In this document: positions 1 through 8,060 of the stretch, piece by piece | How positions within the stretch are numbered: the stretch's first letter is position 1 | How the letters are laid out: each line of letters opens with the position of its first letter | NCBI GenBank assembly: GCA_033809515.1 | Contig: JAPXLN010000009.1 | Span: 1-64,000, forward strand | DNA: 64,000 nucleotides | Reading direction: 5' to 3' | Source of the DNA: JAPXLN01 sp033809515 | Lineage (GTDB): Bacteria > Bacillota > Sulfobacillia > Fermentithermobacillales > Fermentithermobacillaceae | Notes under the pieces: generated by a model | The model's database searches: none | What the model was told of the DNA's origin: nothing | Seen by the model: only the letters and a program-made list of their open reading frames with translations | Program-made: the position numbers and the translations under genes

Positions 1-38
1 TCTTCCCCCTTAACGAGAGACCTCATGAGTTTTAGCAT
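1..38 (-). CDS. 5' end of an unidentified gene leaving the window on the left
   Basis: On the minus strand an ATG at 38 follows a GGAGGTG Shine-Dalgarno sequence (45-51) at 6 nt spacing, and the frame stays open for all 12 codons to the window edge (MLKLMRSLVKGE). The ribosome binding site is the only real support. Nothing about the product can be said from 12 residues. It would be transcribed divergently from the decarboxylase gene at 613. Confidence 0.35.
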   Translation of the reverse strand, partial: MLKLMRSLVKGE

Positions 39-40
39 TC

Positions 41-250
41 ATGTCACCTCCTTGTGTGTCTTTGGTGCGAAGCAATCTGGAATCCAAGACAGCATGTTCT
101 GCTTACTCGAATGACATATGCCAAAGCTTCGAATCCTATTACCCTATGGTCGAAACAGCCTTCGACGAGTATATTTGCCTGAAATGCCAAGCATATGCAG
201 GGTGTGATGATGTATGTGCAACTTGCCCTCAGAGTATCATTGGAAATTAA
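41..250 (+). CDS. Doubtful small Cys-rich ORF (69 codons)
   Basis: This open frame ends in a cysteine-dense tail (ICLKC, GCDDVCATC) that could bind a metal. No Shine-Dalgarno sequence precedes the ATG, and its start lies inside the ribosome binding site of the divergent gene at 38. In B. subtilis the Cys-rich anti-sigma gene csfB lies a few genes upstream of yaaO, but the spacing of cysteines here does not match CsfB as I know it. Probably not a gene; listed because nothing else explains the stretch. Confidence 0.15.
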   Translation: MSPPCVSLVRSNLESKTACSAYSNDICQSFESYYPMVETAFDEYICLKCQAYAGCDDVCATCPQSIIGN

Positions 251-529
251 GGGCAAAAACACTCTTGGGGCGTAGAGCTTATAGCTCTTTGGTGTAGTTT
301 TGAATGCTACTTTAGAGTAATGTCCCGCGGCAGCCTCCGAGGATTCTTGCCTGACCGGGCAGGAAGTAACCACAAAGTCGTTGAATTCTTACCTGCACCT
401 AAGAAACAGGCAAGACCTCCCTTAGTGCAGCTTGCAGGCGATTTCCCCGGTAGGGGCTAAGTTTAACGTGAAAATGACGCCAGGACCTTTCAGCCCTACG
501 GTCGATCGCTGACGGAGATTGAAAAACGC
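251..529 (+). other. Gene-free stretch rich in short inverted repeats; possible structured RNA
   Basis: No convincing coding frame. The motif CTTGCCTG (346-353) can pair with CAGGAAG (360-366), CTTACCTG (388-395) can pair with CAGGCAAG (407-414), and CCCC/GGGG flanks a GGTA loop (445-456). Because the arms are near-copies of each other, alternative pairings are possible. I compared it by eye with tmRNA, RNase P, SRP, T-box, SAM, lysine and guanidine elements and recognised none. Strand is assumed from the downstream gene. Confidence 0.3.
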
Positions 530-570
530 TGTTGACAACCCTGGGGATAATTGCCATTCTCTGTGGATAG
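530..570. promoter_or_regulatory. Three DnaA-box-like 9-mers before the decarboxylase gene
   Basis: Relative to the reverse-orientation DnaA box TGTGGATAA, the region holds TGTTGACAA (530-538, two mismatches), TGGGGATAA (542-550, one mismatch) and TGTGGATAG (562-570, one mismatch). A TTGACA at 532-537 overlaps the first, so this could also be a promoter region, although no good -10 follows at 17 nt. All three sites have the same orientation. Function is inferred only. Confidence 0.35.
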
Positions 571-612
571 ATTTGGTAAAGCGCAGGCAAACTCGTATTT
601 AGTGAGGGTGTT

Positions 613-2223
613 ATGAGCAAGAAAGAAGAAGGCATTTGCCGCGCCATAGACGAGTATCTGGCCAAAGGGCCTGGGCGCATGCATGTGCCCGGGCACAAAG
701 GAAAGCCCCTGAGGAGGCCGGAGTCGGAGGGATCCATGGATGATCCCCGGTTCTTGGCTCAGTATCTGTCTGTTAAGGACTGTTTGGATCAGGTTCGCGC
801 CTTCGATGTGACAGAGGTCGCCAACCTGGACAATTTGCACTATCCGCTGGAATGCATAGAAAGCTCCCAGGAACGGGCAGCGCGCCTTTTCGGGGCAGAG
901 AAGACCTTCTTCCTCGTTAACGGCGCAACAGCGGGGATCCTGGCTTCTCTTCTGGCCGTTCGCATGACCATGGGCGAGGGCTCCGTGGTCCTTCCGAGGA
1001 ACATACACCGGTCAGTGGTCTCAGGGATGGTCCTGTCAGGCCTGGAGCCTGTCTTCATGTACCCCGAATACTCAGAAAGCCTTGGAGGGTATCTTCCTGC
1101 AGGCTCTGCTACCCTGAGGCGCGCTCTTTCAGACCTGGGCTCCGAAGAACTCTCCAGCGTACGGGCAGTGCTCACTGTGAACCCCACCTATTACGGCATA
1201 GGCCAGGACACAGCTCCCCTGGCCCTGCTGGCCCACGACATAGGCCGGGGCGTCCCTCTCATAGTCGACGAAGCTCACGGCACCCATTTCGCCTTTTCCC
1301 CTGAACTGCCCATGAGCGCAATCGGTTCAGGCGCAAGCATTGTCATACACGGCGCCCACAAGACCCTGCCTGCCCTGACCCAGACAGGCCTCCTTCATCT
1401 CACAAGAACCGGACACTCCCAGTTTTCCGGTTTGCTCCACAACGTTGAAGAAGGTCTCAGGCTTGTTCAGTCGTCCTCGCCGTCTTACGTTCTCATGGCT
1501 TCTTTGGAAGACGCAATAGCTCATGTCGCAGAGGCATCGCCAAACTGGGTGGCACGCGGAATCTCCGCCGGACGTGAGCTGGCTGCCAGACTGTCGGAAA
1601 TCAGCGGCCTGCAGGTAGGCCCCCGGCTGCCGCAAATCAGTGCTCAGCAGAGGCCAGGCGCCGCCCTGCCTGAAGAGAGTCTGCAAAAAGACCCAGGACG
1701 GGTTCTCGTAAACGTTTCAGGCCTTGGAATTACCGGAGCCCAGGCTGCCAGGTATCTGTGGAGCCAGGGAGGGGTAGCTGTGGAACTGGCCGGGTTTGAC
1801 CATGTGCTTTTGGTATGCACAGGCGGTGACGATAGCCAAAGCATTAAGAAGGTTACCGAAGCTTTTCTCGACCTTGCTTCCCGGGCCCGCTCAAAAAGGC
1901 AAAGCGGTCGGGACGGGCGACAGTCGCTGCAGGCTGATTTGGCCTGTCTGGGAGAACCGCCCCGTCCTGAGCGGGACCTATCGCTCCGAACGGCATTTTT
2001 TGCCCCTTCCCGTATGGTAAACTTAGAACAGGCCGAAGGGATGGTCTCGTGCGACACCATCCTCACTTACCCTCCGGGGGTGGCCGTGATTCTTCCGGGA
2101 GAGAGATTCACCTCTTCCGTGATTGACTACATCAAACGAGCTCGCCATGGGGGCCTGTTTGTTGCAGGACGGGCGTTCGGGGTTTCCGAAAGGGAGATGA
2201 TGACCTTTTGCGTGGATGCCTGA
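613..2223 (+). CDS. speA: Orn/Lys/Arg decarboxylase family protein (YaaO/SpeA type)
   Basis: Fold-type I PLP enzyme of the ornithine/lysine/arginine decarboxylase family, removing the carboxyl group of a basic amino acid; cytoplasmic. The PLP-binding lysine is K250 in HGAHKT, preceded by the cofactor aspartate D219 in VDEAHG; the N-terminal motif MHVPGHKGKP is typical of the family. At 536 residues it is about 50 longer than B. subtilis relatives, mainly in a loop around 340-360 and 430-450. It sits directly before tmk, as yaaO does in B. subtilis, with a 16-nt overlap. The exact substrate (arginine, lysine or an EF-P-linked substrate as reported for YaaO) cannot be read from the sequence; the symbol is tentative. 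Confidence 0.88.
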   Translation: MSKKEEGICRAIDEYLAKGPGRMHVPGHKGKPLRRPESEGSMDDPRFLAQYLSVKDCLDQVRAFDVTEVANLDNLHYPLECIESSQERAARLFGAEKTFFLVNGATAGILASLLAVRMTMGEGSVVLPRNIHRSVVSGMVLSGLEPVFMYPEYSESLGGYLPAGSATLRRALSDLGSEELSSVRAVLTVNPTYYGIGQDTAPLALLAHDIGRGVPLIVDEAHGTHFAFSPELPMSAIGSGASIVIHGAHKTLPALTQTGLLHLTRTGHSQFSGLLHNVEEGLRLVQSSSPSYVLMASLEDAIAHVAEASPNWVARGISAGRELAARLSEISGLQVGPRLPQISAQQRPGAALPEESLQKDPGRVLVNVSGLGITGAQAARYLWSQGGVAVELAGFDHVLLVCTGGDDSQSIKKVTEAFLDLASRARSKRQSGRDGRQSLQADLACLGEPPRPERDLSLRTAFFAPSRMVNLEQAEGMVSCDTILTYPPGVAVILPGERFTSSVIDYIKRARHGGLFVAGRAFGVSEREMMTFCVDA

Positions 2224-2837
2224 TTACCTTTGAAGGTTGTGATGGCTCAGGCAAGAGCAGCCAGATGAAGAGAGTCGCCGCGAAGCTTCAGGGCGAGGGA
2301 ATTGATGTTGTTGTGACAAGGGAACCCGGCGGAACCCGGTTAGGCGAAGCGGTAAGGCAGCTTCTTCTGGATCCTTCAGGGCCTGAGAGAGGGGTCCTTG
2401 CAGAGGTGTTTCTGTACTGCGCATCCAGGGCTGAATTGGTGGAGAAGGTGATGCTTCCTTCCCTAGCCCAGGGGAAGGTTGTCCTGGCCGAAAGATATGC
2501 AGACTCGACCATGGCGTATCAAGGATATGCAGGAGGGGCGTCCCTGGATGAAGTAGATATCCTCAACAAGGTGGCAACCCGGGGGCTTGTCCCCGATTTG
2601 ACGCTCATGTTTGACGTGCAGGATCCGGAAGTGACCGGTCAGAGGCTTGCTTCCAAGGAAAAAGACAGGATTGAGCTCCGGGATGAGGCCTATCATGAAC
2701 GTGTAAGAGAAGGCTACCGCCGGCTGGCCCGGCAGCACCCGGAGCGGATAAAGGTAATAGATGCGGCTTTGTCTGAAGATGAGGTTGAGGAACAGGTTAT
2801 TAAGGCGGTTAGGGATTTTCTTAGAAAACGAGAGTGA
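2208..2837 (+). CDS. tmk: Thymidylate kinase
   Basis: Phosphorylates dTMP to dTDP for DNA synthesis. The P-loop FEGCDGSGKS is at residues 8-17, the DR(Y/H)-type motif appears as AERYADSTMAYQG near residue 90, and the length (209 aa) is standard. The TTG at 2208 is taken as start because it directly precedes the P-loop strand; AGGGAG lies about 11 nt upstream, inside the end of the decarboxylase gene, so translation is probably coupled. It heads the tmk-darA-holB-ricT-rsmI run conserved across Bacillota. Confidence 0.95.
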   Translation: MRGCLITFEGCDGSGKSSQMKRVAAKLQGEGIDVVVTREPGGTRLGEAVRQLLLDPSGPERGVLAEVFLYCASRAELVEKVMLPSLAQGKVVLAERYADSTMAYQGYAGGASLDEVDILNKVATRGLVPDLTLMFDVQDPEVTGQRLASKEKDRIELRDEAYHERVREGYRRLARQHPERIKVIDAALSEDEVEEQVIKAVRDFLRKRE

Positions 2838-2849
2838 GGTGCAGGGCCT

Positions 2850-3176
2850 GTGAAACTGATAGTTGCTGTGATTCAGGACAAAGATGCACCCCGGCTAATG
2901 GAGAACCTCATACGGGCGGGTTACAGCGCCACCAAGCTTGCCTCTACAGGGGGATTCTTGCGGGAGGGCAACTCAACTGTGCTAATCGGCGTACAAGACG
3001 GCGAGACTGACAGCGTGCTTGGGGTCATCAGAAAGACATGCCGGGCCCGTGAACAGCTGGTAACGCCTGTGACGCCGGTAGGCCCCGGAGAATCATACGT
3101 GCCTTACCCGGTTGGGGTTATGGTGGGCGGGGCAACTGTGTTCATCTTGCCTGTAGAGAAGTTCGTCAAGATCTAG
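2850..3176 (+). CDS. darA: Cyclic-di-AMP receptor, PII-like (DarA/YaaQ)
   Basis: Small trimeric PII-like signal protein that binds c-di-AMP in B. subtilis, Listeria and Staphylococcus (DarA/PstA). The 108-residue length, the opening KLIVAVIQDKDAPRLMENL and the TKLASTGGFLREGN segment are family hallmarks; the latter includes the ligand-binding loop. Starts at GTG 2850, 12 nt after tmk. Its targets are unknown in any organism I can name with certainty. Canonical position between tmk and holB; the yaaR gene that follows it in B. subtilis is missing here. Confidence 0.92.
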   Translation: MKLIVAVIQDKDAPRLMENLIRAGYSATKLASTGGFLREGNSTVLIGVQDGETDSVLGVIRKTCRAREQLVTPVTPVGPGESYVPYPVGVMVGGATVFILPVEKFVKI

Positions 3177-3194
3177 TGGAGCTTTAGCATTAGC

Positions 3195-4070
3195 GTGGGT
3201 TTTCAGAGTTCCTACGGCAATGAGATAGCTGCCAGGGTTCTTGAACACGCCCTGCGTCAAGACAGGGTGGCCAACGCATACTTGTTCAGGGGTCCGTCCG
3301 GGTCCCCTAAAGAAGATATGGCGTTGGAGTTTGCTTGTGGCCTGCTTTGTGACCAGGCCGGGACCGGCGCCGGGGACGTCCCTTGCGACAGCTGCCGCTC
3401 TTGCCGTCTGGTGAGATCCAATTCGCACCCGGATCTCTTTTGCGTTGAAAAAGAAGGCGGCAGCATCAAACTCAGGCAGTCCCACGAGATCCTGAAAGAG
3501 GCAACGTCCAAGCCGTACTGTTCAGGACGAAAAGTGTTTATTATCAAGGATGCCGAGGAGCTTACCCTGGAAGCTTCCAATGCGCTTTTGAAGATAATTG
3601 AGGAACCGCCGTCCTATGTCACGTTTATTCTTACTGCGTCTCACTTGGGCGGGATCCCTGAGACCATCCAGTCAAGGTGTCAGATTGTACCGTTCAGGAG
3701 CATACTGTCGCAAACCCGGGGAGACATCTCCAGAGGCCGGGAGCTCATTGCTGAAGTTCTGGCCGGTTCTCCTGCTGAACTTGGATTTGTGTACTCCAAA
3801 CGTCCGGCCGAAGAACGATTTTCGCTCCTGGAAGACATAGAGACGGAACTCAAGAACAAGCTAAGGAAGGCGGTTTTTTGCGATACAAAGCAAGACCTAA
3901 ACCGGCTAAGGACCCTTGAGAGCCTGCACCGGGCCCTTACAGCCCTTATGCAGGCCAAGAAGCGTCTTTTGGGCAATACAAACGCCCTCTTGACCCTTAC
4001 GGTCCTTTTTGTGGAACTCCGGCGCGCTCTTGTTTTGGTCTGGAGAAAGGGAGAAGACGAATGCCTATAG
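3195..4070 (+). CDS. holB: DNA polymerase III subunit delta'
   Basis: Clamp-loader subunit of the replicase. The AAA+ fold is visible: a degenerate Walker A (GPSGSPKED, lacking the usual GK[T/S]) near residue 35, a zinc-type cysteine cluster around residues 50-66 ending in CDSCRSC, the segment EASNALLKIIEEPP, and the arginine-sensor motif QSRCQIVPF. Delta' does not hydrolyse ATP in most bacteria, which fits the degenerate Walker A. Start GTG 3195 has only a weak Shine-Dalgarno sequence. Overlaps ricT by 10 nt. Confidence 0.9.
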   Translation: MGFQSSYGNEIAARVLEHALRQDRVANAYLFRGPSGSPKEDMALEFACGLLCDQAGTGAGDVPCDSCRSCRLVRSNSHPDLFCVEKEGGSIKLRQSHEILKEATSKPYCSGRKVFIIKDAEELTLEASNALLKIIEEPPSYVTFILTASHLGGIPETIQSRCQIVPFRSILSQTRGDISRGRELIAEVLAGSPAELGFVYSKRPAEERFSLLEDIETELKNKLRKAVFCDTKQDLNRLRTLESLHRALTALMQAKKRLLGNTNALLTLTVLFVELRRALVLVWRKGEDECL

Positions 4071-4864
4071 TTGTTGGTGTAAGGTTCAGAGAAAGAGGCA
4101 GAATGTACTACTTTGATCCTGCAGGCTGTGAACTCAAGACCGGCGACAAAGTGCTGGTTGAAACGGTCAGGGGATTGGAGTTAGGTTCCATTGTTCTAGA
4201 GTCCAGAGAAGTACCTGAGGAGAGGGTGGTCCCCCCCCTGAAGAAGGTGGTCCGCATAGCCACACCTCAGGACATTGCTGTAGAATGCGCAAACAAGGAA
4301 AAGGCGGCGTCGGCAATGGAGACGGCCCGGCAGAAAATCGCCGAGCACTCTTTGGAGATGCACCTGGTTGACGCCGAGTACACTTTCGACGGTTCCCGCG
4401 TTGTGCTGTATTTCACGGCTGACGGAAGGGTAGACTTTCGCGATCTCGTTAAAGACCTTGCCTCAGCTCTCCATACCAGGGTGGAACTCAGGCAGATCGG
4501 CGTACGGGATCAGGCCAAGGTCACAGGCGGAATAGGGCCTTGCGGCAGAGAGCTTTGCTGTGCCAGCTTTCTCAATGACTTTTTGCCCGTATCTATAAAA
4601 ATGGCCAAAGACCAAAACCTTTCCCTTAATCCTACCAAGATATCAGGGACATGCGGCAGGCTTCTGTGTTGTCTCAGGTTTGAGTGCGAGCATTACGAAG
4701 ATGCCAAGAGCAGTCTGCCGCCTCTGGGGTCTTCTGTAGTGACGCCGGAAGGCGCAGGCAAGGTTATCGCCCAGAACCCCCTGAAAGGAACCGTCTCTGT
4801 TGAGATCGAGGCAGGCAAGATTATGGAGTTTCCCGCAGAAGAAGTGGAGGAACAGAAAAGTTGA
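4061..4864 (+). CDS. ricT: PSP1-domain protein RicT (YaaT)
   Basis: Member of the RicT/RicA/RicF (Y-complex) group that in B. subtilis acts with RNase Y in mRNA maturation and affects sporulation and competence. The PSP1 C-terminal region carries the cysteine motifs CGRELCCASF and CGRLLCCLRFEC, known to bind an Fe-S cluster in the complex. 267 residues, normal length. GGGAGAAG lies just before the ATG at 4061, within the end of holB. In B. subtilis yabA and yabB follow; here rsmI follows directly. Confidence 0.92.
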   Translation: MPIVVGVRFRERGRMYYFDPAGCELKTGDKVLVETVRGLELGSIVLESREVPEERVVPPLKKVVRIATPQDIAVECANKEKAASAMETARQKIAEHSLEMHLVDAEYTFDGSRVVLYFTADGRVDFRDLVKDLASALHTRVELRQIGVRDQAKVTGGIGPCGRELCCASFLNDFLPVSIKMAKDQNLSLNPTKISGTCGRLLCCLRFECEHYEDAKSSLPPLGSSVVTPEGAGKVIAQNPLKGTVSVEIEAGKIMEFPAEEVEEQKS

Positions 4865-5559
4865 CTGAGAGCGATCCTGCCACGGATTTTGGCACCTTGT
4901 ACATGTGCGGGACGCCCATAGGCAACTTGCAGGACGTCACTTTGCGGCTTTTGGAGATCCTCCGGGACGTCGACCTTGTGGCATGTGAAGACACCAGGCG
5001 GACCATGAAGCTTCTCTCTAACTTCGATCTGAGAAAGCCGGTTCTGTCTCTGTACAGACACGTGGAGAAAGGCAGAGCCGAACGGATCCTTGATATGCTT
5101 GAAGAAGGAAAGTCGGTGGCCTATGTTTCTGATGCAGGCATGCCTACGATCTCAGATCCCGGCGCATACCTGGTACAGGCGGCTAGGGAGCGGGGCATCC
5201 GGGTGGCTTTGGTACCCGGGCCTTCATCTGTTTCCGGGGCTCTGGCCCTTTCCGGGTTTCCAGCCGACAGATTCGTCTTCGGCGGTTTTCCCCCAAGAAA
5301 GCCCCGTAAGCGCAAAGAGTTTCTCAAAGAGTGGATCTTGCCAGGCGTTACCGCCGTATTCTTCGAATCTCCCCACCGTCTTAAGGAGTCTCTGACTGAT
5401 CTGGAGGAGGTTTTTCCGGACATAGAGGTGTGCCTCTGTCACGAGATGACCAAAGTCCACGAAAGCTGCATCCGGGGGAATATACAAGATGCAAACAGGC
5501 AGATTGCAGACCTTAAGCTTCTCGGCGAATGGGTGATGGTAGTCCGGCTCACTGGATAG
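4861..5559 (+). CDS. rsmI: 16S rRNA (cytidine-1402 2'-O) methyltransferase
   Basis: SAM-dependent ribose methyltransferase of the tetrapyrrole-methylase fold, modifying C1402 in the ribosomal P site. Recognised by GTLYMCGTPIGNLQDVTLR at the N-terminus, ACEDTRRT, SDAGMPTISDPG, VPGPSSVSGALALSGFP and the FFESPHRL segment, in family order. The TTG at 4861 overlaps the ricT stop; GTGGAGGA stands about 10 nt upstream. At 232 residues it is shorter than E. coli RsmI (about 286) but lacks only the C-terminal extension. Last gene before a strong terminator. Confidence 0.93.
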   Translation: MTESDPATDFGTLYMCGTPIGNLQDVTLRLLEILRDVDLVACEDTRRTMKLLSNFDLRKPVLSLYRHVEKGRAERILDMLEEGKSVAYVSDAGMPTISDPGAYLVQAARERGIRVALVPGPSSVSGALALSGFPADRFVFGGFPPRKPRKRKEFLKEWILPGVTAVFFESPHRLKESLTDLEEVFPDIEVCLCHEMTKVHESCIRGNIQDANRQIADLKLLGEWVMVVRLTG

Positions 5560-5560
5560 A

Positions 5561-5602
5561 ACTCAAGTGAGGCCGGGTAAGCCGGCCTCACTTGAGTTTT
5601 TT
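5561..5602 (+). terminator. Strong intrinsic terminator after rsmI
   Basis: A perfect 16-bp stem (5561-5576 with 5582-5597) closes a 5-nt loop and runs into six T residues. The stem also ends in A residues on the other side, so it could stop transcription from abrB on the minus strand as well. Confidence 0.92.
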
Positions 5603-5661
5603 CGCTTCTCTATGTCTCCTGCAAGATTCCTGCCGCACTTGCTTGAGTGCGCTCTTGGGCA

Positions 5662-5907
5662 CTAGCGACGGGCAAGTTCGTCAAGGCAGTTTTTGCAGAC
5701 TCGTTTTCCCTTGTAAATCTCTACGTTGGCTGCGTTGCCGCAAAACACACACGCAGGTTCATACTTCCTTAGGATAATGCTTTCACCGTCGACATAGATC
5801 TCCAGGGAATCTCTTTCTCCGATATCCAGAGTCCTGCGCAATTCAATGGGAATCACCACTCTGCCCAGCTCGTCCACCTTGCGAACAACGCCTGTTGACT
5901 TCATCAT
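5662..5907 (-). CDS. abrB: AbrB-family transition-state regulator with zinc-ribbon tail
   Basis: DNA-binding SpoVT/AbrB-fold regulator. The N-terminal half (STGVVRKVDELGRVVIPIEL, residues 4-23) is nearly identical to B. subtilis AbrB, which represses stationary-phase genes. The C-terminal half differs: it carries CVFC and CKNC pairs, a probable zinc ribbon seen in clostridial AbrB proteins, in place of the Bacillus multimerisation domain. 81 residues. GGAGGTG stands before tandem ATGs. Divergent from metG, as in B. subtilis. Confidence 0.9.
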   Translation of the reverse strand: MMKSTGVVRKVDELGRVVIPIELRRTLDIGERDSLEIYVDGESIILRKYEPACVFCGNAANVEIYKGKRVCKNCLDELARR

Positions 5908-5959
5908 GCCCTACACCTCCAACAATTTCTCTCTCCAATACCCGACCCCTATCACTAAA

Positions 5960-5988
5960 TAGATACCAGTTGTGTCAAAAAGCGTCAA
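5960..5988 (-). promoter_or_regulatory. Candidate sigma-A promoter of abrB
   Basis: Minus strand: TTGACG (5983-5988), 17 nt, TATCTA (5960-5965). The -35 matches at 5 of 6 positions and the -10 at only 3, so support is moderate. The site lies about 55 nt before the abrB start. Confidence 0.4.
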
Positions 5989-6075
5989 GAGACTTTTGGA
6001 GTATTTTCTAAGATTATTCCTCGGATTTTACAATTTTGGCCCCAGGGGGTAAACTTCCATATCAAGACACGCAAA

Positions 6076-6084
6076 TGCTAGAAT
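6076..6084 (+). promoter_or_regulatory. Extended -10 promoter of metG
   Basis: TGCTAGAAT is an extended -10 element (TGn plus TAGAAT at 6079-6084) 33 nt before the metG start codon. No good -35 stands at 17-18 nt, which extended -10 promoters tolerate. No T-box leader precedes it. Confidence 0.4.
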
Positions 6085-6116
6085 GACCCAAGATAGCCTT
6101 TAGGAGGCCTGAGAAG

Positions 6117-8060
6117 ATGGGTAATGCCAGATACTATATTACAACGCCAATATACTACGCATCTGGAAATCTGCATATAGGACACTCTTACACCACTTTT
6201 GCGGCTGACGCCATATCCCGGTACAAGCGTCTTCGGGGTTACGATGTTCATTTCCTAACAGGCACCGACGAGCACGGGCTGAAGATACAAAGAAAAGCCG
6301 AGTCTGCAGCCATGAGCCCCCAGGAGTTCGTGGACGGCATGGCCTCTAAGATCAAAGACCTCTGGAAGACTCTTGAAATATCCTACGACGATTTCATCCG
6401 CACCACTGATGAGCGGCACGTTCGCACAGTCCAGTGGGTCTTTCAAAAACTTTACGAAAACGGAGACATATATAAGAAAAACTACGAGAGCTGGTATTGC
6501 GTAGGGTGCGAAGCCTTTTTCACAGAGACCCAGGCCAGAGCATTTCCGGACATGATCTGTCCCGACCACGGCAAGCCGCTTGAGAGAGTGAAAGAAGAGA
6601 GCTACTTTTTCAGACTCTCCAAGTACCAGGAAAAGCTCCTTGCCTACATTGACGCCCATCCTGACTTCATACAGCCTGTATCAAGGCGAAACGAGGTTCT
6701 GCAGTTTGTTCGAAGCGGCCTTGAGGATCTGTGTATTTCACGTACGTCCTTTGACTGGGGCATACGGGTGCCCTTTGACCCCAAGAGCGTTGTGTATGTA
6801 TGGATTGACGCTCTGACCAGCTACATATCTGCCATAGGCTACCCGTCAGATGCCGAAGAGTTCAACCGCCGGTGGCCTGCGGATGTCCACCTGATCGGTA
6901 AGGAGATACTGCGTTTTCACGCTGTCATATGGCCTATTCTCCTAATGGCGCTGGATCTTTCGTTGCCCCGGCAGATATTTGCCCACGGCTGGCTCAACCT
7001 TGGCGGCAAGAAGATGTCTAAGACAATGGGGAACGTTGTAGATCCTGTGGAACTTGTGGCCAAGTACGGGCTTGATGCTGTCAAATACTTCGTTTTGAGA
7101 GAAGTGCCCTTCGGTTCTGACGGCGACTACACAGAAGAGGCCATGGTTTCCCGCATAAACTCAGACCTTGCCAACGACCTGGGCAATCTGGTGTACAGGA
7201 CCCTTACCATGCTGGGAAGGTTCTGCGGCGGCAATGTACCGGCAGTTGGCCGGGAAGAGCCTGGAGACCTTGCCTTCCGGAAAGAATGTGTTTCTCTTAA
7301 GGGGCACGTTGAAGAAGAGATGGATTCCCTTCACCTGAGCTCGGCCCTGGAAGCTATTATGGACCTGGTCAAGAAAGCAAACAAATACATTGACGACACA
7401 AGTCCCTGGAATCTCAAGAAATCAGGCGACTTCCGGCTTGGGACAGTTATGTATTCCCTTTCTGAGTGCCTTAGGATAGTTGCACAGCTCTTGAGGCCCT
7501 TCATGGTTAACACACCATCCCTCATATGGTCTTCACTGGGCATGGAAGTTTCCCTGGACGACATGCCCTGGGATACTGCCGGACAATGGGGCTGCGTCAA
7601 GCCGGGCCAGAAGACCCACAGGGAAAAGCCTCTTTTCCCTCGCATAGAAACCCCTGAGCCTGAAGACGAACCCAATGATAAGCAGACCCCCGCGTCTCCT
7701 GTACCGGCACCTGAAGGGGCATCTGAGGACGGCCTGGGCCTGATAACCATCGACGAGTTCCGAAAGGCCCACCTCCGGGTGGCTGAGGTCATATCCTGTG
7801 AGCCTGTCAAAGGGACCGACAAGCTACTCAAACTGCAGGTATCCTTTGGCCAGGAGAAAGCGCAGATTGTGGCCGGCATAGCCGCTTTCTACTCGCCTGA
7901 CGAGATTGTGGGCAAGCAGGTTGTGGTTGTGCATAATCTCAAAAGCGCCGTAATAAGAGGAGTTGAATCCCGGGGTATGCTTCTTGCGGCAAAAGACGAG
8001 TCGGGATTAGCTGTACTCACCGTAGACCGGAAGGTTCAAAATGGCAGCCCGGTCTCGTAA
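6117..8060 (+). CDS. metG: Methionyl-tRNA synthetase
   Basis: Charges tRNA-Met. Class I signatures HIGH (residues 20-23) and KMSKT (299-303) are present, with a zinc-knuckle insert CVGC...CPDH around residues 127-150. After an acidic, proline-rich linker (about 500-540) comes the C-terminal Trbp111-type tRNA-binding domain, which mediates dimerisation. 647 residues, as expected for the two-part bacterial form. GGAGG precedes the ATG. Overlaps tatD by 20 nt. Confidence 0.96.
   Translation: MGNARYYITTPIYYASGNLHIGHSYTTFAADAISRYKRLRGYDVHFLTGTDEHGLKIQRKAESAAMSPQEFVDGMASKIKDLWKTLEISYDDFIRTTDERHVRTVQWVFQKLYENGDIYKKNYESWYCVGCEAFFTETQARAFPDMICPDHGKPLERVKEESYFFRLSKYQEKLLAYIDAHPDFIQPVSRRNEVLQFVRSGLEDLCISRTSFDWGIRVPFDPKSVVYVWIDALTSYISAIGYPSDAEEFNRRWPADVHLIGKEILRFHAVIWPILLMALDLSLPRQIFAHGWLNLGGKKMSKTMGNVVDPVELVAKYGLDAVKYFVLREVPFGSDGDYTEEAMVSRINSDLANDLGNLVYRTLTMLGRFCGGNVPAVGREEPGDLAFRKECVSLKGHVEEEMDSLHLSSALEAIMDLVKKANKYIDDTSPWNLKKSGDFRLGTVMYSLSECLRIVAQLLRPFMVNTPSLIWSSLGMEVSLDDMPWDTAGQWGCVKPGQKTHREKPLFPRIETPEPEDEPNDKQTPASPVPAPEGASEDGLGLITIDEFRKAHLRVAEVISCEPVKGTDKLLKLQVSFGQEKAQIVAGIAAFYSPDEIVGKQVVVVHNLKSAVIRGVESRGMLLAAKDESGLAVLTVDRKVQNGSPVS

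Noticed and set aside
5908..6116. T-box or other riboswitch in front of metG
   Set aside because: No T-box sequence, specifier loop or terminator is visible; the gap holds only divergent promoter elements.
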